NCBI GenBank assembly: GCA_014138645.1
Contig: JACJIB010000002.1
Span: forward strand, 124,001 to 188,000
Direction of reading: 5' to 3'
Source: Methylorubrum thiocyanatum
Lineage (GTDB): Bacteria; Pseudomonadota; Alphaproteobacteria; Rhizobiales; Beijerinckiaceae
Length of the DNA stretch: 64,000 bases
Part shown: piece after piece, positions 9,340 through 18,410 of the stretch
Layout of the letters: the number at the start of each line of letters is the position of its first letter
Position numbering within the stretch: position 1 is the stretch's first letter
The notes under the pieces: model-generated
Database searches by the model: none
The model's input: the letters and a program-made list of their open reading frames with translations, nothing else
Told to the model about the DNA's origin: nothing
Position numbers and translations under genes: made by a program

Positions 9340-9510
9340 TCAGTTCTCGTCGGGGCCCGCGGCCGAGGGCTCGGGTTCGTCGGCGGTGTAGCCTTCGAGC
9401 CAATCCAGGCTCTCCTGGGAACCCGCCTCGTAGGGATTGGCGGAATCGGGCTTGCCCATCGTCTTGGCGGCCCTGCCCTCTTCGAAGATCTTGCTCGATA
9501 TCACGGCCAT
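9340..9510 (-). CDS. Rmf/CrpP-fold small protein, 56 residues
   Basis: A 56-residue reading frame with ATG at 9510 and TGA ending at 9340. AAAGGAG lies 6 nt upstream of the start. The core, GRAAKTMGKPDSANPYE and SLDWLEGY, has the spacing of the ribosome-modulation-factor family: a small residue pair, Gly, an NPY motif, then W-x-x-G-aromatic. Rmf proteins convert 70S ribosomes to inactive dimers in stationary phase, and related small proteins in Proteobacteria are often annotated 'Rmf/CrpP fold'. The C-terminal third is acidic and Pro-rich. The ribosome-related role is inferred from the motif only. Confidence 0.65.
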   Translation of the reverse strand: MAVISSKIFEEGRAAKTMGKPDSANPYEAGSQESLDWLEGYTADEPEPSAAGPDEN

Positions 9511-9614
9511 CGACCGCTCCTTTCTCGATGCGTGCCCGGCGCGGCGCCGGGCCGGAGGTGCGGGAGAGAAGTGCCCCGGCCCGGCCGGGGTTCCCCCTTA
9601 TGGCAGTGCCGGGT

Positions 9615-9815
9615 TCAGGCGACCGGATCGATGTCCTGGGGCGGCTTGACCTCGGCGCGGTGGAGCCGGCTCAGCAGCACGAGCAGGGGGCCCGGCAGCG
9701 GGGCTTCGAGGGTGTCCGGAGCGAGGATGTCCACGTTCGCGACGCGGCGGCGGTCGGGCCGCGGCTCGCGCTTCACGATGACGGGGGAACGACGACGGAC
9801 GGATCTGGGTGTCAT
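9615..9815 (-). CDS. Hypothetical small basic protein
   Basis: 66 residues from the ATG at 9815. An N-terminal Arg-rich stretch (SVRRRSPVIVKREPRPDRRR) is followed by VANVDILAPDTLEAPLPGP and a hydrophobic LLVLLSRL segment. No family is recognised. The frame continues upstream for 53 codons, but with shadow-like composition. No clear Shine-Dalgarno precedes this ATG. It lies in the same orientation as the Rmf-like gene, about 105 bp upstream of it. It could be a spurious frame. Confidence 0.35.
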   Translation of the reverse strand: MTPRSVRRRSPVIVKREPRPDRRRVANVDILAPDTLEAPLPGPLLVLLSRLHRAEVKPPQDIDPVA

Positions 9816-10131
9816 GACGCGACGAAACTCATGGGGCGCCTGATGGACGAGGCTCGAAGAGGCGCCCCGCACGCGCCCCGGCAACCGGGATGACCCCGCC
9901 GGCCATGGGGCCGACGAGGGGCGAGGCGGGACGCTTCGGATCGTGTGAACGCCGCCTCCCGGCGCCGGTTCCACTGACCTCGTCTACGAATTAAACATTA
10001 TGCCTGTGGATTAAGCATGTTTCGCCTTGCCTGTGCTTTTGGTGACATGCAGCCGAGCCGCCTTGCAAATGCGGCGCGGGCGCGCGTGAAGTGCGTGGCC
10101 CTGGCGGCGGGAGGGTGGTAGAGGGCGGCCC
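9816..10131. other. Intergenic region upstream of prmA
   Basis: About 316 bp. A short AT-rich patch near 9985-10020 holds a loose direct repeat (ATTAAACAT and ATTAAGCAT) and could carry the prmA promoter, but I cannot assign -35/-10 boxes with confidence. No RNA gene is seen. Confidence 0.4.
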
Positions 10132-11049
10132 ATGCTCGAAGGTCTGCCGCCGCACCGACCCACGCACGTCCTGCGCCTGATCACGGACGAGCCCTCCGCT
10201 CGCGCCATGACCGAGCTTCTGGGCGAGATGTTCGATCCCATGGAGACGGCGGTCGCCGCCTTCGAGGTGGAGGAGACCGGCGCGTGGCGGCTGGAAGCCT
10301 ACTTCTCGGAGGAGCCCGACGCGGAGATGATCCGCGACCTGATCCGCCCGGTGGTCGGCGCGCAAGCGGACGAGGCCGCCTTCGAGACCATCGACCAGCA
10401 GGACTGGGTGCGCGCCTCGCTGGAGGGGCTGAAGCCGGTCCGCGCCGGGCGCTTCCTCGTCCATGGCAGCCACGACCGGGATCAGGTGCGGGCCAACGAC
10501 CTCGCCATCGAGATCGAGGCGGCGCTCGCCTTCGGCACCGGCCACCACGGCACCACGCTTGGCTGCCTGCGGGCCCTGGTGGCCGAATTGAAGCAACGGC
10601 GCCCGGCGCGGATCCTCGATGTCGGCACGGGCACGGGTATCCTGGGCTTTGCCGCCGCCAAGGCGCTGCACACGCCGGTGGTGGCCGGAGACCTCGATCC
10701 GGAGGCGGTGACGACCGCCCACGGCAATGCCCGGCTCAACGGGCTCGGGCCCTACATGCGCCTCTACACCGCGCCGGGCGTGCGCCACGCCCTGGCCGAC
10801 CGGTCCCGCCGCTTCGACGTGGTGTTCGCCAACATCCTGGCCCGCCCGCTCAAGCGGCTCGCCCCCACGCTCACCGCCGTGGTGGCCGATGACGGCGTGC
10901 TGATCCTGTCCGGCCTGATCGAGCGCGACGTGCCCGGCGTGCTCTCGACCTACCGCCACCGCGGCTTCCATCTCGCCCGCTCCGGCGTGATCGAGGGGTG
11001 GGCGACGCTGGTGCTGCGCCGGGGCGGGGCGGCGGCGCGCCCGCGCTGA
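10132..11049 (+). CDS. prmA: Ribosomal protein L11 methyltransferase
   Basis: 305 residues. PrmA uses S-adenosylmethionine to trimethylate amino groups of ribosomal protein L11. The N-terminal ~100 residues form the L11-recognition part. The methyltransferase core shows AFGTGHHGTTLGCL, the SAM-binding motif RILDVGTGTGILGFAAAK (about 160-177), VAGDLDPEAVTTAHGN, and the catalytic-loop motif VFANILARPLKRLAP. GAGGG lies 6 nt before ATG 10132. Aminopeptidase P starts 41 bp after the stop on the same strand, an arrangement that suggests co-transcription. Confidence 0.93.
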   Translation: MLEGLPPHRPTHVLRLITDEPSARAMTELLGEMFDPMETAVAAFEVEETGAWRLEAYFSEEPDAEMIRDLIRPVVGAQADEAAFETIDQQDWVRASLEGLKPVRAGRFLVHGSHDRDQVRANDLAIEIEAALAFGTGHHGTTLGCLRALVAELKQRRPARILDVGTGTGILGFAAAKALHTPVVAGDLDPEAVTTAHGNARLNGLGPYMRLYTAPGVRHALADRSRRFDVVFANILARPLKRLAPTLTAVVADDGVLILSGLIERDVPGVLSTYRHRGFHLARSGVIEGWATLVLRRGGAAARPR

Positions 11050-11090
11050 CGAGGGTGTCGCGGGGGCGCTCGACGCGGTAGGTTTCCGCC

Positions 11091-12923
11091 ATGACGACAT
11101 CCCCTCCCCGCTTCCAGACCTTCGACGATCCGAGCCACGCCAAGGGATCCGAGCGGATCGAGGCCCTTCGCGCGGCGCTCCGCGAAATCCGCGCCGACGG
11201 CTTCGTGGTGCCGCGGGCCGACGAGCATCAATCGGAATACGTGCCGGCCCAGGCCGAGCGCCTCGCCTGGCTCACCGGCTTCACCGGCTCGGCCGGCCTC
11301 GCGGTGGTGCTCACGGAGGCGGCCGCCCTGTTCGTCGATGGCCGCTACACCCTTCAGGCGCCGGAGCAGGTCGATACCGGCACGATCACCGTGGTCCCGC
11401 TCACGGAAGCGACGCCGGAGGCGTGGCTCGGCACCCATCTGAAGCCGGGCCAAGTGCTCGCCTACGATCCCTGGCTCCACACGCCCGATGGCGTGGCCCG
11501 CCTGGAGCGCGCCGCGTCCAAGGCGGGCGCGACCTTGCGCCCGGTGCCGGACAACCTCGTGGATGCGGTCTGGGCCGGGCGGCCCCGGCCACCGTCAGGC
11601 CGCGTCGTGGCCCATCCCGACGCGCTGGCCGGCGAGACGCGGGGCGAGAAGCTCGACCGCATCCGCGCCGCGCTCGCGGAAGGCGGGCTCGACGCCCTGG
11701 TGATCTCCGATCCGCACAACCTCGCCTGGACCTTCAACCTGCGCGGCGCCGACATCCCGCACACACCGCTGGCCCTCGGCTACGCGCTCGTGCCCCACGA
11801 GGGCCGGGCGAGCCTCTATCTGACCTCGCCGGACATCGAGGCGGATCTGCGCGCCGCGCTCGCCGGGCTCGCCGACATCCGCCCGCGCGCCGCGTTCGAG
11901 GCGGATCTCGCCGGCCTCTGCAAGGCGGCCGCGCGCGTGCGGCTCGATGCGGCGACGGGGGCCTCCGCCCTCAAGGACCGCGTCGAGGCGGCGGGCGGCG
12001 TCGCCGATCTCGGCGCCGATCCGGTCACCGCGATGAAGGCGATCAAGAACGCCGCCGAGATCGCCGGCACCCGTGCCGCGCATCATCGCGACGGGCTTGC
12101 CGTGACCCGCTTCCTCGCGTGGCTCGACCGCGCCGCAGCCGAGGGGGTGAGCGAGATCGCCGCCGTCGAGGCGCTGGAGGATTTCCGCCGGGAGAGCGGC
12201 CTGCTGCGGGACGTCTCCTTCCCGACGATCTCCGGCTCGGGCCCCAACGGCGCCATCGTCCATTACCGCGTCACCCGCGCCACCGACCGCACCGCGCAGC
12301 CCGGCGAGCTCTTCCTGATCGATTCCGGCGCGCAATACGCCGACGGCACCACCGACATCACCCGCACCGTCGCGATCGGCACGCCGACGGACGAGATGCG
12401 CGACCGCTTCACCCGCGTGCTCAAAGGCCACATCGCCATCGCCCGCGCCAGCTTCCCCGAGGGCACGACGGGGGCGCAGATCGACGCCTTCGCCCGGGCG
12501 AGCCTTTGGGAGGCGGGCCTCGATTACGATCACGGCACCGGCCACGGCGTCGGCGCCTTCCTCTCGGTCCACGAGGGCCCGCAGCGCATCGCCAAGACCG
12601 GCACGGTGGCCTTGAAGCCCGGCATGATCCTTTCGAACGAGCCGGGCTATTACCGGACGCGTGCCTACGGCATCCGCATCGAGAACCTGATCCTCGTGGA
12701 GGCGCGGACGATCCCTGGCGGCGACCGCCCGATGCTCGGCTTCGAGACCCTGACGCTCGCCCCCATCGACCGCCGTTTGATCGATCCGGCCCTGCTCCGT
12801 CCGGCCGAGACGGCTTGGCTCGACGCCTACCACGCGCGGGTGCGCGAAGCCCTCTCGCCGGATCTCGACGCGCCGACGCGGGATTGGCTCGCGGCGGCGA
12901 CGCGGCCGCTCGGGGCGCGATAG
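11091..12923 (+). CDS. Xaa-Pro aminopeptidase (aminopeptidase P family, long form)
   Basis: 610 residues, the length of the three-domain 'long' aminopeptidase P enzymes, which remove the N-terminal residue before proline. Two creatinase-like N-terminal domains (about 1-310) precede the pita-bread catalytic domain. The metal ligands are visible: the two Asp in LIDSGAQYADGTTDITRTVAIG, His in DHGTGHGVGAFLSVHEGP, and the two Glu in LSNEPGYYR and IRIENLILVE. The C-terminal domain has the DRRLIDPALLRPAETAWLDAYHARVREAL segment typical of this class. No signal peptide is seen, so it is cytoplasmic. It follows prmA directly. Confidence 0.92.
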   Translation: MTTSPPRFQTFDDPSHAKGSERIEALRAALREIRADGFVVPRADEHQSEYVPAQAERLAWLTGFTGSAGLAVVLTEAAALFVDGRYTLQAPEQVDTGTITVVPLTEATPEAWLGTHLKPGQVLAYDPWLHTPDGVARLERAASKAGATLRPVPDNLVDAVWAGRPRPPSGRVVAHPDALAGETRGEKLDRIRAALAEGGLDALVISDPHNLAWTFNLRGADIPHTPLALGYALVPHEGRASLYLTSPDIEADLRAALAGLADIRPRAAFEADLAGLCKAAARVRLDAATGASALKDRVEAAGGVADLGADPVTAMKAIKNAAEIAGTRAAHHRDGLAVTRFLAWLDRAAAEGVSEIAAVEALEDFRRESGLLRDVSFPTISGSGPNGAIVHYRVTRATDRTAQPGELFLIDSGAQYADGTTDITRTVAIGTPTDEMRDRFTRVLKGHIAIARASFPEGTTGAQIDAFARASLWEAGLDYDHGTGHGVGAFLSVHEGPQRIAKTGTVALKPGMILSNEPGYYRTRAYGIRIENLILVEARTIPGGDRPMLGFETLTLAPIDRRLIDPALLRPAETAWLDAYHARVREALSPDLDAPTRDWLAAATRPLGAR

Positions 12924-12939
12924 GGCAATCCCGTCGGCG

Positions 12940-13191
12940 ATGAAGATCGTCTACGGCAGCCACGCCCTCGATACCCTCACGGAGCGTGGCATCGAACGCG
13001 AATGGGTCGCGCGGAGGCTGGCGAAACCGGACCGCGTCGAGCCGGACCCCGTCCATCCGGATCGGATGCGTGCCTTTCGGACTCTGCCCGAGCGCGACGG
13101 GCGCGTGCTGCGCGTGGTATATGTCCCCGTGCCGGGTGGCGCGCGCGTGGTGACGATGTTCCTTGATCGCGGCAGGAGGAGGAAGGCGTGA
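12940..13191 (+). CDS. DUF4258 protein, candidate toxin of a small two-gene module
   Basis: 83 residues. The sequence LDTLTERGIEREWVARRLAKPDRVE, then RAFRTLPERDGRVLRVVYVPV and ARVVTMFLDR, matches the DUF4258 pattern, a short alpha/beta fold related to the RelE/BrnT-like small toxins. It starts 16 bp after the aminopeptidase P stop. Its TGA overlaps the GTG start of the DUF2283 gene by 4 bp (13188-13191), so the two are translationally coupled. Such pairs are commonly predicted as toxin-antitoxin-like; activity is not shown here. Confidence 0.75.
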   Translation: MKIVYGSHALDTLTERGIEREWVARRLAKPDRVEPDPVHPDRMRAFRTLPERDGRVLRVVYVPVPGGARVVTMFLDRGRRRKA

Positions 13192-13385
13192 AGAGCGGCT
13201 ACGATGCCGAGAGCGATGCGCTCTATCTCCGCTTCACCGAGACACCCATCGTCGAGAGCGAGGAGGTGCGGCCTGGGATCGTCCTCGATTTCGATGCCGA
13301 GGGCCGGATCGTCGCACTCGAGATCCTGGACGCGACCGAACATCTGGCGAGCGGCACCGACCTCGCCGCTCTGACGGCCGCCTGA
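13188..13385 (+). CDS. DUF2283 protein, partner of the DUF4258 gene
   Basis: 65 residues, GTG start overlapping the upstream stop codon. The sequence YDAESDALYLRFTETP, VESEEVRPGIVLDFDAEGRIVALEILDAT is a textbook DUF2283 domain. These small beta-rich proteins often sit directly after a DUF4258/BrnT-like protein and are proposed as antitoxins. No separate DNA-binding domain is seen, so any autoregulation would need another factor. Confidence 0.8.
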   Translation: MKSGYDAESDALYLRFTETPIVESEEVRPGIVLDFDAEGRIVALEILDATEHLASGTDLAALTAA

Positions 13386-13401
13386 GACGCACCCCTCGAC
13401 G

Positions 13402-13875
13402 ATGCCCGAGCGTTCCGCAATCCTGTTCGTGTGCCTGGGCAACATCTGCCGTTCGCCGCTTGCCGAGGCCGCCTTTCGGCGGGAGGCGGAGCGGATCGGG
13501 CTCGACGTCGCGGTCGATTCCGCCGGGACCGGCGACTGGCATGTGGGCGAGCCGCCGGACCGCCGCGCCATCGCGGTGGCGCGGGCGAACGGCGTCGACA
13601 TCTCCGGCTATCGCGGACGGCAGGTCACGGCGGCCGATTTCGACCGCTTCGATCACGTCGTCGCCCTGGATCTCGCCAACCTCGCTAGGCTGCGGGCCCT
13701 GCGGCCGGCCAAGTCACGGGCGGACCTGAGCCTGCTCCTCGACCACGTGCCGGGCCGTGAAGGAGAGCCGGTGGCCGACCCCTATTACGGGGCTGATGCG
13801 GGTTTCGACACGACCTGGGCCGACGTGACGGCAGGGGCGCAGGTCCTCGCCCGCCGGCTCGCGGGACCGGAATGA
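13402..13875 (+). CDS. Low-molecular-weight protein-tyrosine phosphatase
   Basis: 157 residues. The P-loop signature C-x5-R-S is present at Cys11-Arg17 (ILFVCLGNICRSPLAEAAF). The general-acid Asp is in VADPYYGADAGFD toward the C-terminus, with the two adjacent aromatics typical of the family. The enzyme removes phosphate from protein tyrosines; bacterial members act with BY-kinases in polysaccharide control or as stand-alone phosphatases. No kinase is nearby. The stop overlaps the start of the fructosamine-kinase-like gene by 4 bp (ATGA), so the two are translationally coupled. Confidence 0.92.
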   Translation: MPERSAILFVCLGNICRSPLAEAAFRREAERIGLDVAVDSAGTGDWHVGEPPDRRAIAVARANGVDISGYRGRQVTAADFDRFDHVVALDLANLARLRALRPAKSRADLSLLLDHVPGREGEPVADPYYGADAGFDTTWADVTAGAQVLARRLAGPE

Positions 13876-14678
13876 GCGGCCTCGCCCGGCACGCGGCCGA
13901 CCTCGTCGGCGTGCCCCTTGCCGAGGCGCGGCCCATGGCGGGCGGCGACCTTTCGCAATGCCTGCACCTGCGGTTGGAAGACGGGCGCGAGGCGGTGGCG
14001 AAGACCGGGCCGGCGCCGCGGGAAGAGGCGCGGATGCTCGCGGCACTGGCCGCGGCCGGCGCCCCGGCCCCCGCGGTGCTCGCCGTGGACGAGACGGCGC
14101 TCGTCCTCGAATGCCTGCCCGATACGGGCGCAGGACCCGGCGCCGAGGCCGATCTCGGCCGGGTCGTCGCCCGCCTGCATGCCGCCGAGGGCGGGCGCTA
14201 TGGCTGGCCTGCCGATTACGCCTTCGGCCCCGTCGTCATCGCCAACGGCTGGAGCGACGACTGGCCGGCCTTCTGGGCCGAGCGCCGCCTGCTCTGCCAT
14301 GCCCGCCACCTCCCTGCCCCGCTGATCCGCCGGATCGAGACCCTGGCCCGCGACCTTGAGAACCGTCTGCCGCGGCGGCCGCGCCCTGCCCTGCTCCACG
14401 GCGACCTGTGGGGCGGCAACGTGCTCTATGCCGGCAACCGGGTCTCAGGGCTGATCGACCCCGCCTGCTATCACGGTCATGCCGAGGTCGATCTGGCGAT
14501 GCTGAGCCTGTTCGGACGGCCCGGCCCCGCCTTCCGCGAGACCTACGGCGCGTCCGAGCCCGGCGCGGCCGAGCGCGCGCCGATCTACAAGCTCTGGCCG
14601 GCCCTCGTGCATTGGCGCCTGTTCGGCGACGGCTATCGCGGCATGGTCGAGGGTTTCTTGGAGATGGCCGGGGTGTGA
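13872..14678 (+). CDS. Fructosamine kinase / aminoglycoside-phosphotransferase-fold protein
   Basis: 268 residues. Protein-kinase-like fold: MAGGDLSQCLHLRLEDGREAVAKTG carries the nucleotide-binding Lys, LLHGDLWGGNVLY is the catalytic loop with Asp and Asn, and GLIDPACYHGHAEVDLAML is the metal-binding DxD-like segment. Fructosamine-3-kinases phosphorylate sugar-lysine adducts so that proteins can be deglycated. Coupling to a low-molecular-weight phosphatase gene is a known pairing and may indicate joint action, which is inference. Confidence 0.88.
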   Translation: MSGLARHAADLVGVPLAEARPMAGGDLSQCLHLRLEDGREAVAKTGPAPREEARMLAALAAAGAPAPAVLAVDETALVLECLPDTGAGPGAEADLGRVVARLHAAEGGRYGWPADYAFGPVVIANGWSDDWPAFWAERRLLCHARHLPAPLIRRIETLARDLENRLPRRPRPALLHGDLWGGNVLYAGNRVSGLIDPACYHGHAEVDLAMLSLFGRPGPAFRETYGASEPGAAERAPIYKLWPALVHWRLFGDGYRGMVEGFLEMAGV

Positions 14679-14779
14679 CCGCTGCGGGCGTCGGTGGTGC
14701 CCTGCCGAGGCAAGCCGCGCGCAGGTCTCGACGCACCCTTCGTCAAGGCGAGGTGATCGGGGCTCTCGAAGGAGACCGC

Positions 14780-15163
14780 TCAGAACATCCCGTTCGCGTT
14801 AGCGGAGGTTTCGGGCAGGGTCTGCATCACGTCCCAATGCTCGACGATCCGGCCGTCGTCGTCGAGGCGGAAGATGTCGATAGCTGCGTAGTCGTGGTCC
14901 CCCGGCCAGTGCTGGAGACAGTGCAGCACGACGCAATCGCCCTCCGCGATCGCCCGTTTCACCTCGACCCGCTTGCCCGGCCACTCGCGCGCCATGCGCT
15001 CGAAATAGGCGATGAAGCCGTCCTTGCCGCTCGCCACGTGCGGGTTGTGCTGGATGTACTCGTCTCCGGCATAGCGCTCGATCGCTTCCCGCGGTCGGCA
15101 ATCGTTGAACATCAACTCGTAGAAGGCGACGACGTTGGCCTTGTTCTTCGCGAGGTCGGTCAT
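14780..15163 (-). CDS. NTF2-like / SnoaL-like fold protein
   Basis: 127 residues from ATG 15163, which has AGGGAG about 7 nt upstream; a start further 5' is less likely. The pattern [45 protein letters not shown], then [38 protein letters not shown] is the SnoaL-like polyketide-cyclase/limonene-epoxide-hydrolase fold. The conserved His-Asn and Glu-His-Trp-Asp residues line the pocket of this fold. The substrate is unknown. It converges with the fructosamine kinase gene. Confidence 0.85.
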   Translation of the reverse strand: MTDLAKNKANVVAFYELMFNDCRPREAIERYAGDEYIQHNPHVASGKDGFIAYFERMAREWPGKRVEVKRAIAEGDCVVLHCLQHWPGDHDYAAIDIFRLDDDGRIVEHWDVMQTLPETSANANGMF

Positions 15164-15294
15164 GCGGTCGCTCCCTGTCGGCGGACGGTGTGCGATCATG
15201 CCCGAACGGCGAAGGTTCGTCGTCAGCGCGGCACTGAGAGGCCCGCGACCGCAGGGCGGTGTCGCCCTGCCGTGGAGTAAGGCGGTCGTTCCCC

Positions 15295-17409
15295 CTACTC
15301 CGCCGGGGCTGGCATGGCCGACAGCCGCGGCTCGAAACGGCCCTCGCCGGCCGACTTCATCTCCAGGCGCTGGTCGTGATGCTTGTTCAGGGTCGAGCGG
15401 TGGCCGATCGAGACGAGGGTGGTGCCGGGCAGGGTCTCGCGCAGCATCCGGTAGATCGTCGCTTCGGTCTCCTCGTCGAGGGCGGCGGTCGATTCATCGA
15501 GGAACAGCCAGTCGGGCTTGGCCAGGATCGCCCGCGCGATGGCGAGGCGCTGCTGCTCGCCGCCCGACAGGCGCCGGTCCCAGCTGTCGACCGCGTCGAG
15601 CTGGTCGGCGAGCTGCGGCAGCTGCGCCGCCCGCAGGGCATCGCGGATCGCCTCGTCGGAGAAGGTATCGACCGTGTGCGGGTAGGCCACCGCGCCGCGC
15701 AGCGAGCCGAGCGGGATGTAGGGCCGCTGCGGCAGAACCAGCGCCGATTGCCCGGCCGGCACGTCGACCCGGCCCTTGCCGAAGGGCCAGATCCCGGCGA
15801 TCGCCCGGAACAGGGTCGATTTGCCCGAGCCCGAGGGGCCGCTGAGCAGGGTCGCGCGGTTCTTGGGCAGTTCGAACGAGGCGCCGCGCACGATCTCGCG
15901 GCCGTCGGGGAGCGCGAGGGTGAGGTCGCGCGCGGTCACGGCGCCGGCGGTGTCGTTGCCGTTGGCGAGGCCGTAGCCCGCGCCCGCCAGGGCCTCGGCC
16001 TTGGTCATCGCCCGCTTGAACGAGCCGAGACGGATCGTGTTCGCCTTGTAGGCCGCGAGGATGGTGTAGGAATTGATGAAGAAGTTCAGCGAGTTCTGAA
16101 CGTTGCTGAACGCGTTCGAGGTCTGCTGCAGCGCGCCCAGGGTGATCTTCTTGGCGAAGAACGACGGGGCGGCGATGACGAGCGGGAAGATCGTGCTCGC
16201 CTGCCGGTAGCTGAAGGTGAAGGCGATCAGCTTGATGCGGCGGAAGATGATGCCGACGTAGTTGTCGACGATGGCGTGGAACAGCGTCGAGAGCCGCGAG
16301 GATTCGGCCCGCTCACCGCGCAGCAGCGCGATCTGCTCCGAGTAGATGCGGTTGCGCGCCAGCGCGAAGCGGAAATCCGCCTCGACCTGCTCCTGCCGGT
16401 AATCGAGGCCGATGAGCGGCTTGCCGATCAGGTGGGTGAGCCACGTGCCGACCACGGCGTAGGCGATCACCAGCCAGACCAGGAAGCCCGGGATCACCGT
16501 GTCGGTGAACGGCAGCACGAAGTCGCGCGAGAGCGTCCACAGGATGACGATGAAGGAGACGAGCTGCGCGGCCTGCGACAGCAGCCGGGTCGAGAGGGTC
16601 GTCGTCTGGGCGATGAAGTTGTTGACGTCCGACTGGATGCGCTGGTCCGGGTTGTCGGCGTGCTCGTCGACGAAGGGGATGCGGTAATGCGTGCCCTCGC
16701 CCAGCCAGCGCTCATAGAGGTTGTGGGTGAGCCAGGTGCGCCAACGGAGCTGCAGGCCGGAATCGACGTAGATGTCGAACATGCCGATCACGACGTTGAG
16801 CACCGCCAGCGGCACGAAGATGTAGCCGAGCTGATACCAGAAGGACGGCGCGTCGAATTCCTGCAGCGCGTTGTACATGTCGCGGTAGAAGAAGTTGAAC
16901 CGCAGCGTCAGCGCCACGTCGGCGAAGTTCACGAAGATCGACAGCGCGACGAGGTTGCGGCCGATCTGACCCTCGGTGCGTCCGAAGCGGCGGAACATGC
17001 CGATTTCCCGGCTCGGCGCGTCGTGGCTCGCGAAATAGGGGTCGGCGATCAGGGTGATGTCGCGGATCGGCTTCCAGTGCGACACGGCGAGCACGATGGC
17101 GGCGAACACCACCGATCCGGTCGCCGCGAAATCCGGCGGCAGCAGCGCCGCGACGGTGGCGGGCAGCGCACCCATGGCGGCCAGCGTCTTGGCGCCCGCG
17201 AGCACGAGGTAGCCGACGCCGTAGACCGAGACGAAGATCTTGAGATAGGCCGAGAGGGTGTTCGAGGCGACGAGGATGCCGGCCATCGCAAAGCCCGCCA
17301 GCGAAACGTAGAGCGGCGGACTTGGAATCCCTGGCATCGCAAGAAGCAGGAGCGCGACGAGCGCGGTCAGCACGGCCTGGATGCCGAGCCTGCTCTTCAA
17401 TGCCGCCAC
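15295..17409 (-). CDS. SbmA/BacA-like ABC transporter, membrane and ATPase domains fused
   Basis: About 704 residues from the GTG at 17409, which has GAGGGAG ~8 nt upstream; an ATG at 17508 is a possible longer start. The N-terminal two-thirds is membrane-embedded with several hydrophobic helices, followed by the conserved [14 protein letters not shown] and [25 protein letters not shown] segments of the SbmA/BacA/YddA group. The C-terminal ATPase has Walker [20 protein letters not shown], signature [16 protein letters not shown], Walker B WLFLDEST and the switch His in VSIGHR. Relatives import peptides or vitamin B12, or act in very-long-chain fatty-acid handling of the envelope. The substrate here is not known. 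Confidence 0.88.
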   Translation of the reverse strand: MAALKSRLGIQAVLTALVALLLLAMPGIPSPPLYVSLAGFAMAGILVASNTLSAYLKIFVSVYGVGYLVLAGAKTLAAMGALPATVAALLPPDFAATGSVVFAAIVLAVSHWKPIRDITLIADPYFASHDAPSREIGMFRRFGRTEGQIGRNLVALSIFVNFADVALTLRFNFFYRDMYNALQEFDAPSFWYQLGYIFVPLAVLNVVIGMFDIYVDSGLQLRWRTWLTHNLYERWLGEGTHYRIPFVDEHADNPDQRIQSDVNNFIAQTTTLSTRLLSQAAQLVSFIVILWTLSRDFVLPFTDTVIPGFLVWLVIAYAVVGTWLTHLIGKPLIGLDYRQEQVEADFRFALARNRIYSEQIALLRGERAESSRLSTLFHAIVDNYVGIIFRRIKLIAFTFSYRQASTIFPLVIAAPSFFAKKITLGALQQTSNAFSNVQNSLNFFINSYTILAAYKANTIRLGSFKRAMTKAEALAGAGYGLANGNDTAGAVTARDLTLALPDGREIVRGASFELPKNRATLLSGPSGSGKSTLFRAIAGIWPFGKGRVDVPAGQSALVLPQRPYIPLGSLRGAVAYPHTVDTFSDEAIRDALRAAQLPQLADQLDAVDSWDRRLSGGEQQRLAIARAILAKPDWLFLDESTAALDEETEATIYRMLRETLPGTTLVSIGHRSTLNKHHDQRLEMKSAGEGRFEPRLSAMPAPAE

Positions 17410-17656
17410 GCGGATCACTCCCTCTCGTTGCACCGGTCCCGCCCCACCCCCGTCTCGGGCGATGCGTCGGCCACCGGCTCCATCGCCGCATTCGGCGGCC
17501 CTGACCATCCGTCATGGCGAGAACGTGGCGTGGGGCCGCACCTGTCACGTGAAATTTCGGTCATGTCCCGGCGCGCGGCGGTCGCACCTCAGCGCCGCGC
17601 GCCCTCAGGTGCGACACCTTGCATCGCCTCGGGCCGCCCCGGATCGTCTCCGGTCG

Positions 17657-17989
17657 TCAGTTGGCGTCCCAGTTCCAGTCGCCGTAATCTGGCTCGCGGC
17701 AGCGATAGCCGATCGGACATTGCGGGTTGTCGCGGGTGGGGACGAAGCGCAACTCGGCGATCTCGGCGAGGTCGCAGAAGCTGCGGTCACGCACGAAGCG
17801 TTCGGGCGGGCGCCCGCCGAAGCCGAGCGTCACCGCGCCCTCCGCCTTCACGATGGCCATCGCCTCCGCACAGGTCGGGCGCGCCGACTGCGTGCGCGGC
17901 TGGGCGAAGGCGGGGTCGTGGGCGAAGGGCGACGCCAGAAGGGGCGCCAGTGCCGAGCCGAGAACGGCGAGGGTGACAGGTTTCATCAC
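17657..17989 (-). CDS. Hypothetical secreted protein, cysteine-containing
   Basis: 110 residues. A signal peptide is evident (MMKPVTLAVLGSALAPLLASPFAHDPAFAQ, cleavage likely after AFA). The mature part has four cysteines (in RPTCAEAM, DRSFCDLAE, NPQCPIGYRC), suggesting two disulfide bonds in the periplasm. The C-terminus is aromatic and acidic (EPDYGDWNWD). No family name is recognised. It lies downstream of nothing on its strand, with a 247-bp gap to the SbmA-like gene. Confidence 0.6.
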   Translation of the reverse strand: MMKPVTLAVLGSALAPLLASPFAHDPAFAQPRTQSARPTCAEAMAIVKAEGAVTLGFGGRPPERFVRDRSFCDLAEIAELRFVPTRDNPQCPIGYRCREPDYGDWNWDAN

Positions 17990-18410
17990 GCAGGTACGGC
18001 CGACGGCCGATCGCGGCCGCCAAGCTTGACCATGGCAGGTTCCATCTGCGGCGGGAAGGGGTTGCCGTGCCTGTGCCGCATTCCCGGCGTCTACCCTGGC
18101 AGGCGGGCCACGGCGGGGCCTCGCGACCGGCCTGTCGTGGCGCGCTGTCCGATGGACGCGTGGGCGCCGCTGAAGCCTCGAGCGAGGGCTGATCGACGGC
18201 TTATCGAGGACTTGGCGATCGGCCGATTTTCCGGCATCTCGGTTAACAAACGATGACCGCCTTCGCGGGTGATGCGGCCGGCTCGGCCGCCGGATGTGCC
18301 AACGGGTGTGCGAGGGGCGTGCCGCGCGATGCGGGCGGCCTCAGGTCGAGGATGCGGCCGAGCGTGCAACCGCCCGGCGAGGTTTCGAAAAGGTCGTCTC
18401 GGACGCTAGG
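17990..18410. other. Intergenic region between two divergent envelope-protein genes
   Basis: About 420 bp at normal GC. Divergent promoters for the genes at 17989 (minus) and 18411 (plus) must lie here. I could not identify convincing promoter boxes, RNA genes or repeats. Confidence 0.4.

Noticed and set aside
15259-17976. 905-residue plus-strand frame antisense to the SbmA-like transporter
   Set aside because: Same antisense artefact; the transporter on the other strand has all ABC motifs.
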